Positions 29,331 through 37,694 of a stretch of DNA of 51,958 bases are shown piece by piece (the stretch's first letter is position 1; the number at the start of each line of letters is the position of its first letter). Under the pieces are notes generated by a model. It made no database searches and was not told where the DNA came from. It saw only the letters and a list, made by a program, of their open reading frames with translations. The position numbers and the translations under genes are program-made. The stretch comes from an uncultured Acidobacteriia bacterium. GTDB taxonomy: Bacteria; Acidobacteriota; Terriglobia; Bryobacterales; Bryobacteraceae. The DNA lies in contig CAIQWJ010000060.1 of the NCBI GenBank assembly GCA_903875575.1, positions 1-51,958 on the forward strand, written 5' to 3'.

Positions 29331-31240
29331 CCGGCTTCCTTGATCGTTCCGGCGAATCCGGCGCAGATCTTCTCCGCCAGCGCGTCACCGCGATGACGGA
29401 CGCGATCTCCTATCGCGGCCCCGATGACAGCGGCTCCTGGGCAGATCCCGAAACCGGCATCGTTCTCGGCCAGCGCCGTCTCGCCATTATTGACCTCTCC
29501 GCCGAAGGCCACCAGCCCATGGCCGGACCCGGCGGCACCCAGGTTATCGTCTTCAATGGCGAGATCTATAACTTCCGCGAACTCCGTGCCGAACTCGAAG
29601 CCCTCGGCTGCACCTTCCGTGGACACTCCGATACCGAAGTCATGCTCGCCGCCTTCTCACAGTGGGGCATCGACGCTTCCGTGCGGCGCTTCAACGGCAT
29701 GTTCGCCTTCGCGCTTTGGGATAAAGACCGCCGCGAACTCACCCTCTGCCGCGATCGCCTCGGTAAGAAGCCTCTCTACTACGGCTGGGCCGGAAATGCC
29801 CTGCTCTTCGGCTCCGAACTTAAAGCTCTCCGCGCCCATCCGGCCTTCCGCCCGCAGCTTGACCGCAACGCGGTGGCTCTGTACATGCGCTTCGGGTACA
29901 TCCCGGCCCCATATACGATCTATCAGGGCATCTCAAAACTTCCGCCGGCAACGTTCCTCACCATTCGCCCGAATGATCTCGGTGCCAACGGCGCACCCAT
30001 CCCTTATTGGTCAGCCCGCGAAGCGGCCGAGCGCGGTCTTCAGAACCGCGTTGCAAACTTCGACGACGCTGTCGCTGAACTCGATGCCTTGCTGCGCAGC
30101 GCCGTCGGCATGCGCATGATTTCCGACGTTCCCCTCGGTGCCTTCCTCTCCGGCGGTATCGATTCCTCGCTCGTCGTCTCCGCCATGCAGGCCCTGAGCA
30201 GCCAGCCCGTAAAAACTTTCTGCATCGGTTTCGAAGAACAGACCCACAACGAAGCAATCTACGCGGCAGCGGTCGCCAAACATCTCGGCACGGACCACAC
30301 CGAGATGATCCTCAACGCGAAACAGGCCCTTGACGTCGTCCCCATGCTCCCCCGCATGTTCGACGAGCCCTTCTCGGATTCCTCCCAGATCCCGACCTTC
30401 CTCGTATCGCAAATGGCCCGGCGGCACGTAACGGTCAGCCTCTCCGGCGATGGCGGCGACGAACTCTTCGCCGGCTACTCGGCATACCAAAGCAGTGCGC
30501 AGTTCTTTCACAAATATGGCTGGATGCCCGCCCCCCTGCGCTCTGTTGTCGCGGCAACTCTCCAGGGCGTACCGCAGTCTCTCTGGAACAGTTTCCTGCC
30601 TTCCAGTATCGAATCCACCGGAGGCGCGCGCGTCCACCGTCTGGGTTCGACGCTTCGCCAGACCAGCGGGGAAACGGTCTACCGGAACCTCTTATCCGTC
30701 TGGGAAGATCCCGAAACAGTCGTTTCCGGCTCTACCGAACCGCCCACCGCCTTCACCACCGGCCAGGCTTCCGGCCTCGCCAACATGACCGAGAAGATGA
30801 TGCTGCTCGATTCTCTGGTTTACCTGCCGGATGACATTCTCGTCAAGGTCGACCGGGCCAGCATGGCAGTCAGCCTCGAAGCGCGCGGCCCGCTCCTCGA
30901 TTACCGCCTCTTCGAATTCGCCTGGCGCGTGCCACTCGAATTCAAACTCCGCGACGGCAAAGGCAAGTGGATTCTCCGCGAACTGCTGAACCGCTATGTT
31001 CCCCGCGAGTTAGTCGACAGGCCCAAAGCCGGCTTCGCTATCCCCATCGCCCAATGGCTCCGCGGCCCGTTGAAACCGTGGGCGGAAGATCTGCTCAGCG
31101 GCAGCCACCTGAAACAGGAAGGCCTGCTCAACACGGCCGCCGTAAGCCAAACTTGGCGTGAACATCAGGCAGGCCACAACTGGAGCGCCCGCATGTGGGC
31201 CGTCCTGATGCTGGAAAGCTGGCTTCGCGAATCCCGTTAG
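29318..31240 (+). CDS. asnB: Asparagine synthase-type glutamine amidotransferase (second copy)
   Basis: Predicted 640 residues. The ATG at 29318 gives MCGIAGFLDRSG with Cys2 as glutaminase nucleophile; a longer in-frame reading back to 28895 lies within the glycosyltransferase gene and would block Cys processing. SYRGPDDSGSW, QRRLAIIDLS and FNGEIYNFREL follow, then the synthase PPi loop LSGGIDSSLVV near residue 277 and SGDGGDELFAGYSAYQ. It is clearly divergent from the first copy, so this is not a recent duplication and the two may act on different acceptors. It converges with a methyltransferase gene eight bases downstream. Confidence 0.9.
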   Translation: MCGIAGFLDRSGESGADLLRQRVTAMTDAISYRGPDDSGSWADPETGIVLGQRRLAIIDLSAEGHQPMAGPGGTQVIVFNGEIYNFRELRAELEALGCTFRGHSDTEVMLAAFSQWGIDASVRRFNGMFAFALWDKDRRELTLCRDRLGKKPLYYGWAGNALLFGSELKALRAHPAFRPQLDRNAVALYMRFGYIPAPYTIYQGISKLPPATFLTIRPNDLGANGAPIPYWSAREAAERGLQNRVANFDDAVAELDALLRSAVGMRMISDVPLGAFLSGGIDSSLVVSAMQALSSQPVKTFCIGFEEQTHNEAIYAAAVAKHLGTDHTEMILNAKQALDVVPMLPRMFDEPFSDSSQIPTFLVSQMARRHVTVSLSGDGGDELFAGYSAYQSSAQFFHKYGWMPAPLRSVVAATLQGVPQSLWNSFLPSSIESTGGARVHRLGSTLRQTSGETVYRNLLSVWEDPETVVSGSTEPPTAFTTGQASGLANMTEKMMLLDSLVYLPDDILVKVDRASMAVSLEARGPLLDYRLFEFAWRVPLEFKLRDGKGKWILRELLNRYVPRELVDRPKAGFAIPIAQWLRGPLKPWAEDLLSGSHLKQEGLLNTAAVSQTWREHQAGHNWSARMWAVLMLESWLRESR

Positions 31241-31248
31241 TTAGGGAC

Positions 31249-32103
31249 TCAGGCTCCGGTCTTTTCAAACACGAACTGATTGCAGCCCAGTCCCACGCCG
31301 CCGCAGTTCATCTTCGTCAGCGTAAAACCACGCGCTTTGTAGAAATCGAAAATCTGATCCGGCGTCGCCACTTCGTACGGATAGCCGCCCACCCAGTCGA
31401 TGATGTCGTGCCAGTGATTCATCCCGCGGCCAAGTTCGCCTGTCCACATCCGCGTGAATTCTCCCGGCTTGCCCTTCAGCACCGCGCGTAACAGATCCTT
31501 GCCTTCCTGTGGCGCGCTCACCAGCAACGCAAACGGAGACCGCAGGAGCTTCGGCAAACGATTGTATGTCTTCTTGATCGTGTGCCAGCGCGCCGCCTGC
31601 GTGCCTGTATCGTTGTAAATCGCGATGAACAGCTTCCCGCCTGGCGCCACGGCCATCGCAGCGTTCTCAAGGCCCAGCCACATCTGCCCGGTGTGATGAA
31701 GCACTCCCCACGAGTAGACGATGTCGAACTTCCCAAGCGATTTCACGTAGCCGGGATCGAGTGCGGAACCTTCTTCCACCACCCAGTCGGCATCATCCGG
31801 AAAATAACGCCGCCGCAGTTCCCGCGTGCAGCCCACCGAGTTGGGATCGAAGTCGAATGAATGGACCTTCGCTCCCAGTTTCCGTGCCGCCAGACTAAAC
31901 AGTCCGCTGCCCGACCCAATATCAAGGAACGTACGTCCCTTCAGATCCTTCACTTCGAGAAACTGACTCAGGGACTGGACCGCGCTGGCGATCCGGTCGT
32001 CATTCAGAAGTCTGAGGAAATTGCTCCAGTTGCGCCCGAATTCAAACCTTTCCGAATTCCTGACTTCATCCGCATGGGTGCTCACCTGCTGAGTTGTATT
32101 CAC
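31249..32103 (-). CDS. Class I SAM-dependent methyltransferase
   Basis: Predicted 284 residues from a GTG at 32103 with AAGG eight bases upstream. Motif I is TFLDIGSGSGLFSLAARKLG (residues 58-77), with SFDFDP ending strand two, FDIVYSWGVLHHTGQMW as the central motif, and VAPGGKLFIAIYND. The C-terminal part (GMNHWHDIIDWVGGYPYEVATPDQIFDFY) is shared by a group of methyltransferases found in polysaccharide and capsule loci. The substrate is unknown. It is the right-hand end of the glycan cluster. Confidence 0.85.
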   Translation of the reverse strand: MNTTQQVSTHADEVRNSERFEFGRNWSNFLRLLNDDRIASAVQSLSQFLEVKDLKGRTFLDIGSGSGLFSLAARKLGAKVHSFDFDPNSVGCTRELRRRYFPDDADWVVEEGSALDPGYVKSLGKFDIVYSWGVLHHTGQMWLGLENAAMAVAPGGKLFIAIYNDTGTQAARWHTIKKTYNRLPKLLRSPFALLVSAPQEGKDLLRAVLKGKPGEFTRMWTGELGRGMNHWHDIIDWVGGYPYEVATPDQIFDFYKARGFTLTKMNCGGVGLGCNQFVFEKTGA

Positions 32104-32251
32104 TAGTCTGGCCTTAAAATTGCCGCAGTCTTTTCGGTCGAAGCAACAGGTTAACCGGGATCGGCACTATGTCTGCAATTATCCCATAAGCCCGCGCAAA
32201 GACGCTTCCTGCCACCACTCCGCTGGTTCGGAAACACGCTGGACTGAGGGG

Positions 32252-32794
32252 ATGCTGAGTACGCGACGCCGCCTGCCATTCGCGCTTCTCGCCTTGCCCG
32301 CGGCATGGTCACTCCTTGCCGCGACATCCCCGAAGAGAACTCCTCGGGAAGAACAGGCACTCAACGTCAAGATCATCCGGGACGACTGGGGTAGCGCCCA
32401 CGTCTACTGCAAGTCCGATCCCGATTCCGTCTTCGACGCAATTTACGCCCAGGCGGAAGACGATTGTGACCGCATTGAATCCAGCTATCTCCCGTCGCGT
32501 TCACCTCTGCCCCCTGGGAATCGTTCGCCTCCTTCGGTGCCCGCGCGTATCCCGGGACGACGAAATGGTATGGCACCAGCGGCAACAGCTTCGTCGCCGT
32601 GGTCGAATTCGGCCACAAAGTCCCTGCAGTTGCCGTGACCGCGGGGGGGTAAGAACGGCGACCCGGCATCGAAGCAATTCCACGATCAGGCCAGCCGTTA
32701 CTCCACCGGCAATCTACGCGAAGTGAACTTTTATCGATCCCGGTTAACCGGCCACACCGGGAGCGAATACCATCCCGGCCGTCCGCACCAATAG
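32252..32794 (+). pseudogene. Penicillin-acylase family (S45) gene, internally deleted and frameshifted
   Basis: Three pieces of one S45 Ntn-hydrolase survive. The first, from ATG 32252, gives a signal-like start (MLSTRRRLPFALLALPAA) and VKIIRDDWGSAHVYCKSDP, DAIYAQAEDDCDRIESSYL, the normal N-terminus. After a junction near 32490 another frame reads VAFTSAPWESFASFGARAYP and KWYGTSGNSFVAVVEFG, the normal C-terminal region. After the G run near 32641-32647 a further frame reads DPASKQFHDQASRYSTGN, then LREVNFYRSRLTGHT, to a TAG. The middle, about 500 residues including the catalytic beta-chain Ser, is missing. Intact homologues are periplasmic amidases acting on acyl-homoserine lactones or beta-lactams. 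Confidence 0.85.
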
Positions 32795-32795
32795 A

Positions 32796-32824
32796 AAGGC
32801 CAGCGACAACTTGCCGCTGGCCTT
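32796..32824 (-). terminator. Rho-independent-type hairpin
   Basis: A perfect 10-bp stem (AAGGCCAGCG with CGCTGGCCTT) closes a nine-base loop. In the minus-strand direction the stem is followed by a short T-rich stretch, so it probably ends the small-gene operon read leftward from 33846. It also lies just past the penicillin-acylase remnant on the plus strand. Confidence 0.65.
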
Positions 32825-32861
32825 CATCACACCTCACCCTCAAGGGCCCGCAGGCCTTTGA

Positions 32862-33236
32862 CTATTTCTTGGTGGACTTCTTCGCTACCGTCGCCTTGGT
32901 GCCGCCCGGCTGCTTCGCGGCGTGGAAACCGGCCTTGGTCGCGTCGTCTTCTGTCATGAACTTGCCGGCCTTGGTCTTCCCGTAGAACTCGCCGTCCTTG
33001 TGATAAACCTTCGTGCCGGTGTTGACCCAGACGAGGCCTTTCGCTTTGGCTGCTGCGATATCCGCGTCGGAAGGCGCTGCTGCCGCTGCTGCCTTCGGTG
33101 CCGCATCGGCCTTCGGTGCCGCCGCTGCTTTCGTGGTCGCTTTGGCCGCCGGAGCCTGGAAGCCAAACGCGCTTCCACCGAGAGTGAGGGCCGCCAGAGC
33201 GAATCCCGCGATCAACTGCTTCATTGTCTTTTTCAT
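32862..33236 (-). CDS. Small secreted Ala/Lys-rich protein
   Basis: Predicted 124 residues. It has a clear signal peptide (MKKTMKQLIAGFALAALTLG), then an Ala/Lys/Pro low-complexity linker to about residue 60. A compact C-terminal module contains GLVWVNTGTKVYHKDGEFYG, KTKAGKFMTEDDATKAGFH, and then a basic tail. The C-terminal module resembles short domains I have seen in Acidobacteria exported proteins next to ComEA-like proteins; no function is established. It is the last gene of a minus-strand set after two small genes (34-base gap), with a hairpin terminator downstream. Confidence 0.75.
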   Translation of the reverse strand: MKKTMKQLIAGFALAALTLGGSAFGFQAPAAKATTKAAAAPKADAAPKAAAAAAPSDADIAAAKAKGLVWVNTGTKVYHKDGEFYGKTKAGKFMTEDDATKAGFHAAKQPGGTKATVAKKSTKK

Positions 33237-33270
33237 AATTTTCTCCAGTTCAGAATCTGTGCTTCGTCCC

Positions 33271-33525
33271 TTAGCCCTTGGAACCGAAAAGCCCGCCCAA
33301 CGCCGACATGGCCTTTCCTTCCAGTCCTTCTTCCAGCGTTCCCATCAAACCACCGCCGGCACCCGCATCTCCCGAGCCGCCCGCCAGCAGACTCTGCAGT
33401 GCGCCACCCAGAGGAGCGGGAAGACGAGCCTGCAGAAACTCCACCGCCGCCGTCACCGCGGACTGCGCCTGATCCGGGCTCAAACCCGTCCGGCTGGCAA
33501 CTTCATTCACCAGTTCGTTCATCAT
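33271..33525 (-). CDS. Small helical protein, DUF2267/DUF2780-like
   Basis: Predicted 84 residues with AAGGA upstream of two adjacent ATG codons; either may be used. The sequence has two helical parts (LVNEVASRTGLSPDQAQSAV and FLQARLPAPLGGALQSLLAG) followed by a Gly-rich tail. The opening resembles short DUF2267 or DUF2780-type proteins, but the match is from memory and weak. It has no signal peptide although both neighbours are exported. It sits 15 bases after the HhH gene in the same operon. Confidence 0.65.
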   Translation of the reverse strand: MMNELVNEVASRTGLSPDQAQSAVTAAVEFLQARLPAPLGGALQSLLAGGSGDAGAGGGLMGTLEEGLEGKAMSALGGLFGSKG

Positions 33526-33540
33526 AAAAATCGTTTTTCC

Positions 33541-33846
33541 TTACTTCTGCTTCGCGATGATCAGCGCCTTGATCTTGGCGTAAGTCGCAGCCGGGACAAT
33601 CTTCTTATTCAGCAGGTCGTCCTTCCCGCTGTAAGGGCGACCCTTGATGATCTTCGCACTGTACGCGTCGCCGATGCCCGGCAGCGCGCCCAACTGTTCC
33701 GCCGTCGCCGAGTTAATGTCAACCAGCTCCGCTTTGGCCTTCGCGGCGGTCGTCGCCTTCACGGCTTTGGTTGCCTTATCAGCAGCCGGTGCGGCAAACA
33801 GCGCGACTGCCATCAAGAGCGCCACCATGATCCGGGTAAGTTTCAT
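33541..33846 (-). CDS. Secreted ComEA-like helix-hairpin-helix protein (copy A)
   Basis: Predicted 101 residues: a signal peptide (MKLTRIMVALLMAVALFAAP), a Lys/Ala linker, then one helix-hairpin-helix module, VDINSATAEQLGALPGIGDAY followed by SAKIIKGRPYSGKDDLL. This is the ComEA-type DNA-binding fold, where the LPGIG hairpin contacts DNA backbone. The C-terminal helix carries NKKIVPAATYAKIKALI. It lacks the membrane-anchor organisation of true competence ComEA, so uptake function is uncertain. It leads a three-gene minus-strand operon. A closely related copy lies 229 bases upstream. Confidence 0.85.
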   Translation of the reverse strand: MKLTRIMVALLMAVALFAAPAADKATKAVKATTAAKAKAELVDINSATAEQLGALPGIGDAYSAKIIKGRPYSGKDDLLNKKIVPAATYAKIKALIIAKQK

Positions 33847-34075
33847 ATCTGTTTCAATTCCTTATCTAAAGTTGTAGCCTGAGGACTGCCTGCCATTCTA
33901 ACGAACACTACCCGCCACGGCAATAGCGATTTCGATTAAACAAGGTACATCTGCCCCAAACTTCGCCCGCCGCAGACTGGGCCGCCCGTGACCACATTCC
34001 ACCCCGGACACCAGGTGCCAGCGGACAACCCCCCGTTGCCTCCTCCTGGGGTCTTCGTCGCCGACGGCCTTCCTG

Positions 34076-34363
34076 CTACCTCACATTGATCCGCCCCCTG
34101 ATACTTTCGTAGGTCGACGCGGGAATAATCTTCTTATCCAGAAGATCCTTCTTCCGGGTGTAGGGGCGGCCGGCAATGATCATCGCGCTGTACGCCTCAC
34201 CGATCCCCGGCAGCGTGCTCAGCTCTACCGGGGTCGCCGAGTTGATGTCAATCATCCTCGCTTTACCGATGGCCGCGGCCGGCTTCGTCGCCTTGTCCGC
34301 CTGCGGTGCCGCCACAAGGGCGAACGTCATCAGGAGTAAAGTCAGTAACCGTGTAAGTTTCAT
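34076..34363 (-). CDS. Secreted ComEA-like helix-hairpin-helix protein (copy B)
   Basis: Predicted 95 residues. The ATG at 34363 opens MKLTRLLTLLLMTFALVAAP, nearly the same signal peptide as copy A; a longer in-frame start at 34429 would bury it. The module reads MIDINSATPVELSTLPGIGE, then AYSAMIIAGRPYTRKKDLLD, and KKIIPASTYESI. The signal, spacing and HhH core are colinear with copy A, so they arose by tandem duplication; the linker has diverged. No gene lies in the 229 bases between them. Confidence 0.85.
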   Translation of the reverse strand: MKLTRLLTLLLMTFALVAAPQADKATKPAAAIGKARMIDINSATPVELSTLPGIGEAYSAMIIAGRPYTRKKDLLDKKIIPASTYESIRGRINVR

Positions 34364-34500
34364 AGGTGTTTCGGTTCCTTGTGCAGGCTTGCTGCCTGAC
34401 GACCGCCTGCCAAGTCTACAGATTGCCACCCGCTACCACAAGCAATACCTCGATTAAATAAGCTACACCTGAAACGGACCTCGCCGCATAGAATTGACCT

Positions 34501-36012
34501 ATGTACATCCGCGTCCACCCGCGAGACAACGTGGCCATCATCGTCCACCCCGATGGTGCCGCCCCCGGGGCGCAATCGCCTAATGGAATCGTCGCCATCG
34601 AGCGCATCCCTCAATCGCACAAGATCGCTCTTCGCAACTTCGCCCCGCACGACCCGATCCTCCGCTACGGTCAGGTCATCGGCCACGCCAACCGCGCCAT
34701 CCCCGCCGGCTCCTGGATTCGCGAAGATCTGATCGACATGCCCGCGGCACCGCCGCTCGATCAACTCGAGTTGTCCACATCCGTACCGGAGCCGCTGCCG
34801 CCCTTGACTGGCCACACGTTCGAGGGCTATCGCAACCTCGATGGCAGCGTCGGTACCCGCAACATTCTCGGCCTTGCGACTACAGTGCAATGCGTCGCCC
34901 CTACCGTCGAATACGCCGCACGTCGGATCAAAGCCGAACTGCTGCCCCGCTTCCCCAACGTGGATGACGTCGTCGCGGTCACCCACTCTTACGGCTGCGG
35001 AGTAGCCATCAATGCCCCCGGCGCTGCCATCCCGATCGCGACGCTGCGGCACATCTCCCTGCACGCCAACATGGCTGGACAACCCCTGGTCGTCAGCCTG
35101 GGTTGCGAAAAAATGCAACCCGCCGTGCTCTTCAGTAATGATTTTCCAGTTCTCGAAACCAGCAACGTAATCCGCTTTCAGGATCAACGCGGCTTTTCTG
35201 AAATCGTCGCCGCCATCATGGAGGCTGCCGAAAAACGCCTTGCCATTCTCGACGGCCGTCGCCGCCAGACTTGCCCCGCCTCCGACCTCATCGTCGGCCT
35301 GCAATGCGGCGGCAGCGATGCCTTCTCCGGCGTGACCTGCAATCCCGCCGTGGGTGCCGCGGCGGATCTCCTCGTCCGCGCCGGTGCCACCGTCATGTTC
35401 TCCGAAGTCACCGAAGTTCGCGACGCTATCCATCTGCTCACCCCGCGAGCCGAAACGCCGGACGTGGCCCGCGCCCTCATCCGCGAAATGCAGTGGTATG
35501 ACGACTACCTCGCCGGCGGCCGCGCCGATCGCAGCGCCAACACTACTCCAGGCAACAAACGCGGCGGACTCGCCAACATCGTGGAAAAAGCTCTCGGCAG
35601 CGTGGCGAAAGCCGGCAATACAGCGATCCGCGCGGTCGCCTCTCACGGCGAAAAAGTCACCGCGAAAGGTCTGGTCTTCGCCGCCACTCCGGCCAGCGAC
35701 TTCATCTGCGGCACCCAACAACTCGCCTCCATGAATATACACGTCTTCACCACCGGCGAAGGCACTCCCTACGGGCTCTCGCTCGTGCCCGTCATCAAGG
35801 TGTCATCGCGCACGGCACTCGCCGAAAAGTGGCATGACCTCATCGATCTCGATGCCGGTCGCATCGCAACCGGCCACGCGACGGTGGAAGAAGTGGGCAT
35901 GGATCTCTTCCGCATGATGCTCGATGTTGCCAGCGGACGGAAGAAGACCTGGGCCGAACACTGGGGCCTCGCCAATGCCCTTGCGCCATTTAACCCCGGC
36001 CCAGTGACTTGA
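34501..36012 (+). CDS. garD: Galactarate dehydratase
   Basis: Predicted 503 residues, close to E. coli GarD. It dehydrates galactarate to 5-keto-4-deoxy-D-glucarate in the cytoplasm. Recognised segments include an N-terminal SAF-like domain ([37 protein letters not shown]), then [77 protein letters not shown] and [13 protein letters not shown]. These match the UxaA/GarD family, with the His and Cys residues expected for metal binding. It heads the aldarate gene group. The promoter of the downstream candidate sRNA overlaps its stop codon. Confidence 0.93.
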   Translation: MYIRVHPRDNVAIIVHPDGAAPGAQSPNGIVAIERIPQSHKIALRNFAPHDPILRYGQVIGHANRAIPAGSWIREDLIDMPAAPPLDQLELSTSVPEPLPPLTGHTFEGYRNLDGSVGTRNILGLATTVQCVAPTVEYAARRIKAELLPRFPNVDDVVAVTHSYGCGVAINAPGAAIPIATLRHISLHANMAGQPLVVSLGCEKMQPAVLFSNDFPVLETSNVIRFQDQRGFSEIVAAIMEAAEKRLAILDGRRRQTCPASDLIVGLQCGGSDAFSGVTCNPAVGAAADLLVRAGATVMFSEVTEVRDAIHLLTPRAETPDVARALIREMQWYDDYLAGGRADRSANTTPGNKRGGLANIVEKALGSVAKAGNTAIRAVASHGEKVTAKGLVFAATPASDFICGTQQLASMNIHVFTTGEGTPYGLSLVPVIKVSSRTALAEKWHDLIDLDAGRIATGHATVEEVGMDLFRMMLDVASGRKKTWAEHWGLANALAPFNPGPVT

Positions 36013-36038
36013 AACGATATCTCAATCGGATGTATAAT
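36009..36038 (+). promoter_or_regulatory. Sigma-70-type promoter for the intergenic small RNA
   Basis: TTGAAA (36009-36014) and TATAAT (36033-36038) are separated by 18 bases. The -10 box is a perfect consensus and the -35 box differs at one position. The start point would be near 36045-36046. The -35 box overlaps the garD stop codon, so the promoter serves something between garD and the transporter gene. Confidence 0.65.
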
Positions 36039-36045
36039 CGATACT

Positions 36046-36232
36046 GTGGAGGTGAGCGGCGGCTACCGCCCACCCCCTCGGTTTTCAACTATAGATCCAG
36101 ATGGATCCGCAGTTTGAACCGCAGTTTCCTGAGTATCAGGAGTACATACAGTATCAGAAGACGCATATAGTAATCGCCTCCTTTCTACTCCAGTAGATTA
36201 TGCAAACCCCGTCCCCGAGACGGGGTTTTGCA
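36046..36232 (+). ncRNA. Candidate small RNA of about 187 nt
   Basis: A near-consensus promoter precedes this interval and a strong hairpin ends it, so a discrete transcript of about 187 nt is expected. It contains three stems: GGTGAGCGG with CCGCCCACC (36051-36074, one mismatch, six-base loop), TCCTGA with TCAGGA (36127-36141), and the terminator. A 31-codon open frame (36101-36196, MDPQFEPQFPEYQEY and so on, Gln/Tyr-rich) lies inside, but it has no ribosome site, so I favour a non-coding RNA; a small peptide remains possible. I do not recognise an RNA family. Position between garD and the transporter hints at, but does not show, a role in aldarate use. Confidence 0.5.
36201..36232 (+). terminator. 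Strong hairpin terminator of the small RNA
   Basis: TGCAAACCCCGTC pairs with GACGGGGTTTTGCA around a five-base loop (CCCGA), with a single bulged T. The GC-rich core followed by TTTT is a standard intrinsic terminator, and the extended AT arms would let it act on the opposite strand as well. Confidence 0.8.
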
Positions 36233-36374
36233 TTGGTGGAGTCCGCGGCTCCATGCAAACCTGCCTCTGCAAACTACCGAGCAGAACCCTCATCGTATGC
36301 GTTTCCCTGTAAGTTGTAAAATATCCCCGTTTTTCAAATGGTGGAATTACCGCGCACTGCGCTGCCATACAATT

Positions 36375-37694
36375 GTGAGTTCCGTGCCTGAAACCAGATC
36401 CCGCGTCCGCTACACCGTCCTCGCGATGCTGTTCATCGTCTCGTCGCTGAACTATGCCAGCCGCGCGACGCTCTCCATCGCCGGCCCCGCAGCTTCGAAA
36501 GAACTCGGCATCAACGCCCTGCAACTGGGCAATCTCTTCTCTGCGTTTGGCTGGACGTATGTGATCGCGCAGATCCCAGGAGGTTGGCTGCTCGATCGCT
36601 TCGGCTCAAAGATCGTGTACGCCGTCAGCATCCTCACCTGGTCTGTCTTCACTTTCCTGCAGGGTTTCGCCGGAGCCTTTCACGCGGGCGCGGCGCTGCT
36701 GCTCTTATTCGGTCTGCGTCTGTTGCTCGGCTTCGCGGAAGCGCCTGCGTTTCCGGCCAACAGCCGAATCGTCGCCGCCTGGTTCCCCACTGCGGAGCGA
36801 GGCACCGCCGCCGCTGTTTTCAACTCCAGCCAGTACTTCGCGACTGCGCTCTTCGCGCCGCTCTCCGGCTGGATCACGCACGAGTACGGCTGGAAGTGGG
36901 TCTTCTTCGTGACCGGCGGCATCGGCATCCTGCTGGCGGCCATCTGGATGAAGACAATCTACAGCCCGAACGACCATCCTCGGGTCAGCCAGCACGAACT
37001 CGAATTCATTGAGAGCGGCGGCGCGCTCGTCAACATGGAGACCGGCAGAAAAGCTGCGGGCGGCCCTTCGCAGTGGAACATGATCTGTCAGCTGATGGGC
37101 AACCGCATGCTCGCGGGCGTCTACCTCGGCCAATACTGCATCACCACCATTACCGTCTTCTTCGCCACATGGTTTCCGGCGTATCTGGTCAACGAGCGCC
37201 ACATGTCGATCCTGAAAGCTGGCTTCACGGCTTCCCTGCCCGCCCTGTGCGGCTTCGCGGGCGGCATTGTGGGCGGACTGTTTTCCGACCGCATGCTGAA
37301 ATCCGGAGCGTCCCTCACGAAGGCCAGAAAGGTTCCCATCGTCGCGGGCATGATTCTCTCCGTCTCCATGGTGCTCTGCAACTTCGCGCCAGAGCAGTGG
37401 ATGGTGGTGGTCATCATGTCTCTGGCCTTCTTCGGCAAAGGCGTCGGCGCGCTCGGCTGGGCGGTCATGGCCGATACCTCGCCGAAACAGATCGCAGGAC
37501 TCAGCGGCGGCCTCTTCAATATGTGCGGCAACATCACCACCATCACGACGCCGCTCATCATCGGCTACATCGTCAATCTCACCGGGTCGTATAAAGGCGC
37601 ACTGGTTTATGTGGCGGCGAATGCCGCCGTCGCTATCTTCTCCTATCTCTTCATTGTGGGCGAAATCAAAAGAGTGGAACTTCGCAGCCTATGA
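36375..37694 (+). CDS. MFS aldarate transporter (GarP/GudP-like)
   Basis: Predicted 439 residues from a GTG at 36375 (a second GTG lies three codons on). This length matches E. coli GarP/GudP, while the open frame back to 36228 runs through non-conserved sequence next to the terminator. Typical ACS-family MFS features are [16 protein letters not shown] in helix 1, [20 protein letters not shown] between helices 2 and 3, [22 protein letters not shown], and [13 protein letters not shown] between helices 8 and 9. Twelve spans are expected. It would import galactarate or glucarate with protons. It overlaps gudD by four bases (ATGA), so they are coupled. Confidence 0.88.
   Translation: MSSVPETRSRVRYTVLAMLFIVSSLNYASRATLSIAGPAASKELGINALQLGNLFSAFGWTYVIAQIPGGWLLDRFGSKIVYAVSILTWSVFTFLQGFAGAFHAGAALLLLFGLRLLLGFAEAPAFPANSRIVAAWFPTAERGTAAAVFNSSQYFATALFAPLSGWITHEYGWKWVFFVTGGIGILLAAIWMKTIYSPNDHPRVSQHELEFIESGGALVNMETGRKAAGGPSQWNMICQLMGNRMLAGVYLGQYCITTITVFFATWFPAYLVNERHMSILKAGFTASLPALCGFAGGIVGGLFSDRMLKSGASLTKARKVPIVAGMILSVSMVLCNFAPEQWMVVVIMSLAFFGKGVGALGWAVMADTSPKQIAGLSGGLFNMCGNITTITTPLIIGYIVNLTGSYKGALVYVAANAAVAIFSYLFIVGEIKRVELRSL

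Noticed and set aside
33013-33882. Long plus-strand frame opposite the small secreted genes
   Set aside because: The minus-strand frames have signal peptides, ribosome sites and HhH motifs; the plus-strand reading is their complement.
36101-36196. 31-codon open frame inside the candidate small RNA
   Set aside because: No ribosome binding site, and its bases also form a stem; not strong enough to list as a gene, though a peptide is not excluded.
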